A DNA stretch of 7,874 nucleotides from Spirochaetaceae bacterium (GTDB lineage: Bacteria; Spirochaetota; Spirochaetia; Treponematales; Breznakiellaceae). The DNA lies in the NCBI GenBank assembly GCA_031279965.1, contig JAITHM010000049.1, forward strand, positions 1 through 7,874, written 5' to 3'. The position numbers and the translations under genes are program-made. Positions 1 through 6,115 of this stretch are shown piece by piece. Positions within the stretch are counted from its first letter, which is position 1. Every line of letters starts with the position of its first letter. A model generated the notes under the pieces. It saw only the letters and a program-made list of their open reading frames with translations, was not told the origin of the DNA and made no database searches.

Positions 1-218
1 TATTTGATAAACTAAGGATCAATCATTATTTTATCAAATCGTATGAAGAGTTTTTACAAAAAAGGGAGAGGGGAAGAGCTGACTTCAATGTTATAAGACC
101 AATGCAGGATTTTTATGACCATGATAGAAATGAAGAAAAAAATGACCCAATTATGGATAAATATATTCCTGTAATATATAAAAATATGAAAATCAGGAAC
201 AAAGATAAAAATTTTTAA
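1..218 (+). CDS. C-terminal fragment of a glycosyltransferase, probably GT92/DUF23 type
   Basis: The frame starting at base 3 is open from the window edge to TAA at 216-218, giving 71 codons and no visible start, so this is the 3' end of a gene beginning upstream. The fragment contains INHYFIKSYEEF followed by a basic RERGRAD stretch. An NHY-x-x-KS-x-EEF segment followed by K/R-RG-x-AD is typical of the C-terminal end of family 92 (DUF23) and related family-2-like glycosyltransferases, which transfer sugars during surface polysaccharide or glycolipid synthesis. The last 30 residues are charged and poorly conserved (NDPIMDKYIP, then a Lys/Asn-rich tail). Codons are strikingly AT-rich compared with the genes downstream, suggesting transferred DNA or a polysaccharide locus. 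That it codes for protein is fairly secure. The exact family is inferred from a short motif, and the catalytic domain lies outside the window. Confidence 0.68.
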   Translation, partial: FDKLRINHYFIKSYEEFLQKRERGRADFNVIRPMQDFYDHDRNEEKNDPIMDKYIPVIYKNMKIRNKDKNF

Positions 219-245
219 AAATTCCAACTTTAGCTTTTCAACTTC

Positions 246-274
246 TTGACAAAAAAAAATCTCTACATTATTCT
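246..274 (+). promoter_or_regulatory. Putative sigma-70 promoter of the lpoB-like gene
   Basis: A perfect -35 hexamer TTGACA (246-251) is followed after 17 bases by TATTCT (269-274), which matches TATAAT at four of six positions. The spacer begins with a poly-A run: bases 251-259 are nine A residues, including the last A of the -35 box. Transcription would begin near 281, only a few bases before the ATG at 285. The TTG of the -35 box is also a possible start codon in frame with the gene. The promoter reading makes that TTG unlikely to be the start. Confidence 0.5.
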
Positions 275-284
275 GTCTTTCATT

Positions 285-917
285 ATGAAAAACAAAATAA
301 GCACTTCATTTTATATGCTGAATTTGCTTTCAGCAGCGGCATTTTATATGTTTGTGTCATGTTCATCAATGCCCAAGGTTACCCGTGTTGATGCCGGTGC
401 GCAAATTGACATCAGTGGATACTGGAACGACACCGATGTAAGGATAGTCTGTAAATCACTAATACAGGATTGTCTTAACTCCGCGCGGGTCAATGATGCC
501 ATTGCAGGCTTTAAGGGCAAAACGCCGGTTGTACTGGTTGGTGTTTTCTATAATGACAGCGACGAACAGAAGATTGATACATCCATTATTTCAGGAGCAA
601 TGGAAAAAGCAATTTTAGACAGTAACAAACTTGATTTTGTTGCGGGTGACCGGGTGCGCAAACAAATTCGCGCGGAACGAACAAGCCAACAGACCAATGC
701 AAGCGAAGCAAGCGCGGCGCGGCTGGGCCGGGAGCTTGGCGCGAATTTTCTTATGACCGGTTCAGTTAAAACTATGGTTGATATGGCCGGTAATCAAACT
801 GTGCGGACTTATTTTGTACGAGCTGAATTAACCAATATCGAGACCAATAAATTGGTATGGGTAGGGGATAATTCCGAGATTAAAAAAGTTATTGTAAGGC
901 CGCGTTATAAATTTTAA
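285..917 (+). CDS. lpoB: LpoB-like lipoprotein (penicillin-binding protein activator family)
   Basis: With the ATG at 285 the product is 210 residues, close to E. coli LpoB (about 213). It has a basic n-region (MKNK), a hydrophobic stretch and a lipobox FVSC with the acylated cysteine at residue 26, so a lipid-anchored envelope protein is expected. Family landmarks follow in order: SGYWNDTD (44-51), TPVVLVGVFYND (80-91), RAERTSQQ (129-136), GANFLMTGSV (152-161), LTNIETNKLVW (182-192) and KKVI (200-203). In Enterobacteria LpoB crosses the periplasm and stimulates the bifunctional peptidoglycan synthase PBP1b. Relatives are widespread, and their partners outside Enterobacteria are less certain. 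An in-frame TTG at 246 would add 13 residues but coincides with a -35 box. An ATG at 315 would remove the basic n-region. No Shine-Dalgarno precedes any candidate start. lexA begins 41 bases downstream, so read-through is possible. The family call is strong; the PBP-activating role is inferred. Confidence 0.86.
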   Translation: MKNKISTSFYMLNLLSAAAFYMFVSCSSMPKVTRVDAGAQIDISGYWNDTDVRIVCKSLIQDCLNSARVNDAIAGFKGKTPVVLVGVFYNDSDEQKIDTSIISGAMEKAILDSNKLDFVAGDRVRKQIRAERTSQQTNASEASAARLGRELGANFLMTGSVKTMVDMAGNQTVRTYFVRAELTNIETNKLVWVGDNSEIKKVIVRPRYKF

Positions 918-958
918 TTGCAAGATAATAATGGTGTGCTGTACGCTAGTGAAATCCT

Positions 959-1570
959 ATGATAAAGCTAACAGAAAAACAATACGAAGTATTGAACTAC
1001 ATAAAGACATATATTAACCGTCATAGTTATCCGCCTACTATTCGTGAAATAGCAGGGCATTTTGCTATTTCACCCAAAGGCGCTTTTGACCATGTTGCCG
1101 CGCTAAAAAAAAAGAAACGGCTTAAAATGCTTGATCATGGTTCACGCACACTGGAACTTGTAGAAGAAGACAACTTTAACGAGCAGGACAACTTTGAAAA
1201 AATTCAGATACTTGGTGATGTTGCCGCGGGCAAACGTATTCTTACGGAAGAAAAGGAGCATGGCTTTATATGGCTGCATAAAACCATGCTTAAAGCCCGC
1301 AAACGGTATTTTGCACTTAAAGTCCGCGGCGATTCAATGAAAGACATTGGTGTTATGGAAGGAGATACAGTTATTATTGAACAGCGTGAAACGGCAAAAA
1401 ATGGTGATATTGTTGTTGTGGATTTAGACGACGGCGGCCGTGCATTAAAACGTTTTTACCGCCAGACGCACCGGATTAAACTGCAATCAGAAAATCCTGC
1501 CTATCAGCCTATTTACTGTACTGAAGTTCATATTTTAGGACGCCTTGCGGGTGTTTACAGGACATATTAA
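959..1570 (+). CDS. lexA: LexA repressor, self-cleaving SOS regulator
   Basis: The 203-residue product has the normal LexA length and two-domain plan. Residues 1-65 form the winged helix-turn-helix (LTEKQYEVLNYI, then YPPTIREIAGHFAISPKGAFDHVAAL). From about residue 80 comes the S24 LexA/UmuD peptidase fold. The scissile Ala-Gly is at A90-G91 in GDVAAGKRI. The catalytic serine is S126 in VRGDSM and the general-base lysine is K164 in ALKRFY. LexA represses DNA-damage genes until RecA filaments stimulate its self-cleavage. The recognition helix (SPKGAFDHV) differs from the E. coli type, so the operator cannot be deduced from the enterobacterial box. No obvious Shine-Dalgarno precedes the ATG and I see no convincing LexA box in the 41-base upstream gap. 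A run of nine A residues (1105-1113) encodes the lysines after the recognition helix. holA starts two bases after the stop, indicating an operon. Confidence 0.95.
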   Translation: MIKLTEKQYEVLNYIKTYINRHSYPPTIREIAGHFAISPKGAFDHVAALKKKKRLKMLDHGSRTLELVEEDNFNEQDNFEKIQILGDVAAGKRILTEEKEHGFIWLHKTMLKARKRYFALKVRGDSMKDIGVMEGDTVIIEQRETAKNGDIVVVDLDDGGRALKRFYRQTHRIKLQSENPAYQPIYCTEVHILGRLAGVYRTY

Positions 1571-1572
1571 CC

Positions 1573-2559
1573 ATGCCAAAAGGAAGTTGTTATCTTTTCT
1601 TGGGCCCTGAGCTGGGAGAAAAAAAGGAAGCGATAGATTCACTTCGTTCAATGCTGGCTGCAAACTGCGGCGGCGCACCGCCGGAAGAGACGTCATTTTA
1701 TGTGGGAGAAAATACCATTCCTGAAATTCTGTCCATTGCGCTTAACGGTTCGCTTTTTGCCGATGCACGTCTTCTGCTGGTAAAAAATGCCGAGCTCATC
1801 AAAAAAAAAGATGAGGTAACCGCGGTATGTGATTACCTTAATGCCCCGCAAAATGATACAATAGTAATTCTGATTTCTGATCAAACTAAAATAGAAAGCG
1901 CTCTTGAAAAATGTTTTGAAAAACAGAAAGATCATAAAAAAATTTTTTGGGAATTATTCGAAGAAAAAAAAACACGCTATGTCGAACAATTTTTTAGACA
2001 GGCCGGCTTTACCATTGATGCGCGCGCTGTTGCCGCCGTACTTGAACTTGTGGAAAATAACACCGATGCGCTCCGTCAGGAATGTTCAAAGATCGCCCTT
2101 TTTCTTCGCGGAGAAAATGCCCAATCTTTCATTACTGAAGAAACAATTGAACACTTGCTTGCACACAGCAAACAGGAGAGCGCTTACACACTTTTTTCAG
2201 CTATCACGCGGGGTGATTTTCCTCGAAGTTTAAGCATTGCCCGTGCACTGCTTGCCGCCCAGACCTCTCCGCAGGAAATTTTTGGGAAGCTCGCGCCGGC
2301 ATTGAGGAAATTTCGTGATTACTGCGAACTTGTCCGCACCGGTAGTGACACTGATTTTGAATTGCGCAAGGCCGGCATTACGGCGCTTGGCAAAAAAGAT
2401 TATAGCAGTGCACGCCGTATCTATGGTGACAGGGCGGCGGATACGCTTATTGCGTTGACGGCGGAATACGATATTGCAACACGTAAATCCGCACAGTTTT
2501 CAGAAATTTATCTGGATTTATTTCTCTATCATGTATATGCGCTGGTTGTCCGGCGTTAG
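1573..2559 (+). CDS. holA: DNA polymerase III subunit delta (clamp loader)
   Basis: This 328-residue protein matches HolA in length and pattern. It is the delta subunit of the clamp-loader complex, which opens the beta sliding clamp for loading at primed DNA. The N-terminal AAA+-like fold begins YLFLGPELGEKKEA, with a degenerate P-loop as expected because delta does not hydrolyse ATP. The characteristic GSLFADARLLLVKNAE is at 59-74. Middle-domain signatures are NTDALRQECSKIALF (163-177) and the IEHLLAHSKQESAYTLFSAI region (192-211), followed by a helical C-terminal collar domain (IFGKLAPALRKFRDY). The gene starts two bases after lexA; a weak AGGA (1559-1562) lies 10 bases before the ATG. Two runs of nine A residues (1801-1809 and 1964-1972) sit in frame. 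Pairing the clamp loader with the SOS repressor places replication and damage response in one transcript. The identity is confident. Confidence 0.93.
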   Translation: MPKGSCYLFLGPELGEKKEAIDSLRSMLAANCGGAPPEETSFYVGENTIPEILSIALNGSLFADARLLLVKNAELIKKKDEVTAVCDYLNAPQNDTIVILISDQTKIESALEKCFEKQKDHKKIFWELFEEKKTRYVEQFFRQAGFTIDARAVAAVLELVENNTDALRQECSKIALFLRGENAQSFITEETIEHLLAHSKQESAYTLFSAITRGDFPRSLSIARALLAAQTSPQEIFGKLAPALRKFRDYCELVRTGSDTDFELRKAGITALGKKDYSSARRIYGDRAADTLIALTAEYDIATRKSAQFSEIYLDLFLYHVYALVVRR

Positions 2560-2577
2560 GCACGCTACTCTATTACT

Positions 2578-4560
2578 ATGGCATTTTTGCAGGCAAACAG
2601 CGTATCTTTGGCATTTGGTGACCGTGACATTTTAAAGCAATGTACAATCTTTCTTAAAGATGGCAGTAAGGCGGCGCTTGCGGGGGCGAATGGCTCGGGT
2701 AAAACAACCCTGCTTTCGGTACTTGCAGGGCGTTTACAGGCCGACTCGGGTGAATGTATATTGGAAAAAAATGCGCGGGCTGTCTATCTGCCTCAATCCG
2801 GTGTACTTCATCATGATACCACACTTGCCGAAGAAGCCGATACTGCGTTTGACCACATTAGGGTACTTCTTGCCGAAGCGGCGCGGCTTGGCGATGAATT
2901 GGCCGGCGCGACACAGGATGATGCAAAAACTGCCGCACTGCTCGAAGCTCAGCACCGACTTACGGCGATTGTTGAAGAAAGCGGCTATTATTTCCGGCAA
3001 AAACGCAGCTCGGAAATCCTCGTAGGCCTTGGTTTTAGTGAATCTGATTTTTCGAGGCAGTGTGAGGAATTTTCAGGCGGCTGGCAAATGCGTATTGCAC
3101 TTGCCAAAGTACTGCTTTCATCGCCGGATATTATGCTTCTTGATGAGCCGACAAACTATCTTGATATTGAAGCGCGTTTCTGGCTTGAAGACTATCTTGG
3201 ACGATTTAAAGGGGCATACCTGCTTGTCTCGCATGATCGTTATTTTCTTGATACTACAATAAATGAGGTTTATGAACTTTTTCAGGGAACGTTAACCCGT
3301 TATAGCGGTAATTACTCAGCTTATGAAAAACGCCGCGCTACAGAACTTGAAAGTTTGACCGCCCGTTACCGCGCCCAACAGGAAGAAATCGCAAAGACAG
3401 AAGATCTTATTCGCCGTTTCCGGTATAAAGCGTCAAAAGCGGCAATGGTTCAAGAGCGCATCAAAATGCTTGCACGGATGGAGCGGATAGAACTGCCGGA
3501 GAACCTCCATCCCATAGCCATCACGCTACCATCGCCGCCTCATTCAGGGCGTATTGCTCTTGCATTGGAGGGTGTCTGCCGGCGGTATGGGACAACGACC
3601 GTCCTTAATAACGTGGACATAACACTTGAAGCAGGAGAGCGTCTTGTTGTTGCCGGAAGAAACGGCGCAGGTAAAACGACGCTGCTTCGGATTATCGCGG
3701 GAGTTGATCCGCAGACTGAAGGCACAGTGCGTTACGGATCGGGCATCAGTGTTGGCTATTTTAATCAGGATACAACAGAAACAATCACCGGCAATGACCG
3801 TATCCTTGATTACCTTGAAGCGCAAAGCCCAACAGCGCTTATCCCTAAACTCCGCGATATGCTGGGTGCATTTCTTTTTCGCGGTGATGATGTTTACAAA
3901 AATCTTAATGTGCTTTCTGGCGGTGAAAAAGCCCGTCTTGCACTTTTGGCGCTGCTGCTTCGTCCAGTAAATCTTCTGGTGCTTGACGAACCGACAAATC
4001 ACCTTGATCTGAGCACAAAAGACATACTTCTTAACGCACTTTTGACCTGGAGCGGTACGATAGTTTTTGTCTCACACGATCGTGCGTTTATGGAAGCGCT
4101 TTCAACAAAAACACTTGAACTTCGTTCCGGCTCGCACACGCTTTATTATGGTAACTATGCTTACTATATCGAAAAAAAAGCTCTTGAAGGATTTCAGGAT
4201 GGCCTCCTGTATACTGCCACTCCACAAGACGCGGGGCCTCAGCGGGGGGGCTGCCCCGAAGCAGCGTCCCCTGCCCTCTTTCGTGAACAACGTAAACAGG
4301 AGGAAGCCCAACGCCGACGCCGTGAACGTGAAGAAGCTGCGCTTGTTGAAGAAATAGAATCGCTGGAGGCGCGCAAAATAGAGTTTGAGCTACAGCTTTC
4401 CCAACCTGAAGTCTACAGTTCAGGAGAAAAGTCTAAAAAAGCTCAAACGGCTCTTGCAACGCTCAACAACGAGCTTGACAAAGCCATTGCCCGCTGGGAA
4501 GCTCTTGTTGATTCAGAACATAAACCAGAAGAAAGCATTAACGGCTGTAAAGCGGGGTAA
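2578..4560 (+). CDS. ABC-F family ATPase (Uup/YheS/YdiF-like)
   Basis: This 660-residue protein has two ATP-binding cassettes and no membrane segments, the hallmark of ABC-F proteins. These act on the ribosome, usually to relieve stalled translation. Cassette 1 has Walker A GANGSGKTT (36-44), signature FSGGW (165-169), Walker B IMLLDEP (185-191) and switch His219. Cassette 2 has Walker A GRNGAGKTT (360-368), signature LSGGE (446-450), Walker B LLVLDEP (466-472) and His500. The linker (about 244-310) carries the RFRYKASKAAMVQERIKML pattern of the inter-domain arm that reaches toward the peptidyl-transferase centre. The C-terminus (567-645) is a charged coiled coil like the C-terminal domain of Uup/YdiF-type members. 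Both catalytic glutamates (E190, E471) are present, so it should be an active ATPase. A low-complexity insert rich in Gly, Pro and Ala (about 548-566), encoded by GC-rich DNA with a run of seven G residues, precedes the coiled coil. It lies 18 bases after holA with no clear Shine-Dalgarno. The subfamily is not resolved; an antibiotic-resistance role is possible but unsupported. Confidence 0.92.
   Translation: MAFLQANSVSLAFGDRDILKQCTIFLKDGSKAALAGANGSGKTTLLSVLAGRLQADSGECILEKNARAVYLPQSGVLHHDTTLAEEADTAFDHIRVLLAEAARLGDELAGATQDDAKTAALLEAQHRLTAIVEESGYYFRQKRSSEILVGLGFSESDFSRQCEEFSGGWQMRIALAKVLLSSPDIMLLDEPTNYLDIEARFWLEDYLGRFKGAYLLVSHDRYFLDTTINEVYELFQGTLTRYSGNYSAYEKRRATELESLTARYRAQQEEIAKTEDLIRRFRYKASKAAMVQERIKMLARMERIELPENLHPIAITLPSPPHSGRIALALEGVCRRYGTTTVLNNVDITLEAGERLVVAGRNGAGKTTLLRIIAGVDPQTEGTVRYGSGISVGYFNQDTTETITGNDRILDYLEAQSPTALIPKLRDMLGAFLFRGDDVYKNLNVLSGGEKARLALLALLLRPVNLLVLDEPTNHLDLSTKDILLNALLTWSGTIVFVSHDRAFMEALSTKTLELRSGSHTLYYGNYAYYIEKKALEGFQDGLLYTATPQDAGPQRGGCPEAASPALFREQRKQEEAQRRRREREEAALVEEIESLEARKIEFELQLSQPEVYSSGEKSKKAQTALATLNNELDKAIARWEALVDSEHKPEESINGCKAG
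4232..4258. repeat. GC-rich inverted repeat and G7 tract inside the ABC-F gene
   Basis: CGGGGC (4232-4237) and GCCCCG (4253-4258) are perfect inverted copies separated by 15 bases that include seven consecutive G residues (4244-4250). An alternative stem pairs CGGGG (4243-4247) with CCCCG (4254-4258). The region encodes the low-complexity segment DAGPQRGGCPEAASPA between cassette 2 and the coiled coil. The repeat is visible directly; its origin as a small inserted element is only a guess. Confidence 0.55.
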
Positions 4561-4577
4561 GCGCCGTTAATTAACGG
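4538..4577. repeat. Inverted repeats at the convergent junction, possible weak terminator
   Basis: TTAACGGC (4538-4545) and GCCGTTAA (4563-4570) form an 8-bp stem around a 17-base loop containing the ABC-F stop codon. Overlapping it, CCGTTAATTAACGG (4564-4577) is a perfect 14-bp palindrome covering the xylB stop codon. The motif TTAACGG therefore occurs three times in 40 bases, once inverted. For the minus-strand xylB transcript the larger stem falls directly after the stop and is followed by TGCTTTCTTC, a loose T-rich tail. For the plus strand there is no T-run. Together this could be a weak terminator between two converging genes. Confidence 0.4.
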
Positions 4578-6052
4578 TTATATTCCGCATAAGCGCGCGT
4601 GTAAGCGGCAACCTGAGCTGGATTTGGCATTGCACATTCACCATCACGGAGCGTTATATGCTCAGCGCACAATTTTGCGATGTTGCCAGGATTGCCTTCA
4701 TGTTTCATAAGACACCACAATGCCTGGAGTGCGCCACCCATTGCCGCAGCTTCATCATTTTCCGGCCGTTTGATGGGCAGATTCATAATATCAGCCGCCA
4801 TCTGGCGCCAAACGGCGCTTTTACTGCCGCCGCCAATGATGCGTATCTCGCGTGCGTTAAATCCCAGAGCATTAAACGCATCAAGACCGCCGCGCATTCC
4901 AAAAATTGCGCTTTCCAGTGCGGCGCGGGCAATATTCTTGCGCGATGAATTGGCACTGGTAATTCCCATAATACTGGCACGTCCTGCGGGAAGATTGGGC
5001 GTGCGCTCACCGTTAAAAAATGGCAGAACAACAACACCATCAGCCCCTGCGGACGCTTCCGCTGCCGCCGTATCAAAATCTTTTACGCTCATATCAAAGA
5101 GCGTACGGATCTCTTCGCTTGCTACCGTACAATTCATCGTGCAAAGCAACGGGAGATACCCGCCTGTAGATGAAGAAAATCCTGAAATTCCGTGTTTGGG
5201 GTCGGCAATTGAGGTATCAGAATATCCATATAATGTTCCTGAAGTACCCAGACTCATTGTTAAAAAACCGTCTTCTACAGTGCCGGTACCGATAGCGCCC
5301 ATCATATTATCGCCGCCGCCGGAAGACACGGGAATCCCCGCCGGAATTCCAAAACGATGCGCGGCTTTTTCGGTAACAAAGCCGTTTGGATCATCAGAAT
5401 TAATACAGGGCGGAAGAATACTGCTAAGTTTCTTGTCGATGGCATGGCATATTTTTTCAGACCATGCGCGGTTTTTCCCATTATAAAGGGCTGTTCCTGA
5501 TGTATCCCCTTGTTCTGCTTTATATTCTCCGGTAAAAAGCCAATTAAGATAATCATGTGGCAGCATAATATAATGAAGCTTTGCAAAGGCATCCGGTTTA
5601 TGGCGTTTGAGCCATAAAATTTTGGGCGCGGTAAAGCCCGGCAGCATTAAGTTGCAAATTTCATTAATAACTGCGTCATCACCGCCGGCAGCCTGGGTAA
5701 GAAGCAAACATTCCTCTGCCGTCGATGTATCATTCCACAGTTTTACGTTGTAAAGCGGTTCTCCGGAGGCATCCAGCGGGACAAGCCCATGCTGATGTCC
5801 TGAAATACCGATAGCGCGAATCCCGCTTTTCTCCGCCGCCGAAAAAGAAGCAAAACATGCATCAAGCGCCGCAGCGTACCATTCGGCTTTTTGCTCACGC
5901 GTACCGTCATTCTCAGCGATAAGGTCAAGTGCCTGCTGAGCTGTTGCGGCAATTTTTTTTGCTTTCCAATCATAGAGCATTATTTTAATGCTCTGAGTAC
6001 CCATATCTATACCTGCGACAAACATAGCTTTCATTATGCGCGTATCACTCAT
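4571..6052 (-). CDS. xylB: Xylulokinase (FGGY carbohydrate kinase)
   Basis: The product phosphorylates D-xylulose to xylulose 5-phosphate, linking xylose use to the pentose phosphate pathway. From the ATG at 6052 it is 493 residues, normal for the family. Motifs (same numbering): AGIDMGTQSIK at the N-terminus with catalytic-site Asp16; SGHQHGLVPLD around 84-94; LWND (105-108); LPHDYLNWLFTG, followed by GDTSGT; GGGDNMMGAIGTG with the presumed catalytic base Asp248; SLGTSGTLYG; FFNGERTPN; and the ADP-binding GGGSKSAVWRQ (407-417) and DEAAAMGGA. Most xylulokinases have SGQMHG where this has SGHQHG, so a related ketose or alditol is not excluded. Alternative starts are ATG at 6034 and 6025; a TTG at 6088 is unlikely because it lies in the AT-rich promoter region. 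No xylose isomerase or sugar transporter is adjacent within the window. It converges on the ABC-F gene 10 bases away. Confidence 0.87.
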   Translation of the reverse strand: MSDTRIMKAMFVAGIDMGTQSIKIMLYDWKAKKIAATAQQALDLIAENDGTREQKAEWYAAALDACFASFSAAEKSGIRAIGISGHQHGLVPLDASGEPLYNVKLWNDTSTAEECLLLTQAAGGDDAVINEICNLMLPGFTAPKILWLKRHKPDAFAKLHYIMLPHDYLNWLFTGEYKAEQGDTSGTALYNGKNRAWSEKICHAIDKKLSSILPPCINSDDPNGFVTEKAAHRFGIPAGIPVSSGGGDNMMGAIGTGTVEDGFLTMSLGTSGTLYGYSDTSIADPKHGISGFSSSTGGYLPLLCTMNCTVASEEIRTLFDMSVKDFDTAAAEASAGADGVVVLPFFNGERTPNLPAGRASIMGITSANSSRKNIARAALESAIFGMRGGLDAFNALGFNAREIRIIGGGSKSAVWRQMAADIMNLPIKRPENDEAAAMGGALQALWCLMKHEGNPGNIAKLCAEHITLRDGECAMPNPAQVAAYTRAYAEYNR

Positions 6053-6095
6053 CAATACGCCATATTCAATTCTGATTATTTTTACCAATAATTGA

Positions 6096-6113
6096 TTGTT
6101 TGTATAAAAACAA
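6096..6113. promoter_or_regulatory. 18-bp near-palindrome upstream of xylB, candidate repressor operator
   Basis: TTGTTTGTATAAAAACAA has the half-sites TTGTTT and AAACAA around a TATA centre, with one mismatched pair, so 16 of 18 bases obey the symmetry. It lies in the 63-base AT-rich gap between the sugar-transferase stop and the xylB start, 44 bases upstream of the chosen ATG. The layout resembles binding sites of ROK-type XylR repressors (Bacillus xyl operators have TTTGTT and AACAAA half-sites) or LacI-family regulators. No regulator gene is visible here, and no strong -35/-10 pair for xylB can be picked out around it. The assignment is inference from symmetry and position. Confidence 0.4.
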
Positions 6114-6115
6114 AA

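Noticed and set aside
196..226. AT-rich inverted repeat after the glycosyltransferase stop as a terminator
   Set aside because: The stem would be almost only A-T pairs with no GC-rich part and no following T-run; it is likely a by-product of composition.
936..949. CTGTAC-containing stretch before lexA as a LexA box
   Set aside because: Only the central GTAC is symmetrical. It fits neither the E. coli CTGT-N8-ACAG nor the Bacillus CGAAC-N4-GTTCG pattern.
4680..5486. Long plus-strand open frame antisense to xylB (268 codons)
   Set aside because: It lies wholly within the well-supported xylB gene, has a biased Pro/Arg/Ser/Ile composition typical of an antisense shadow, and no promoter or Shine-Dalgarno was seen.
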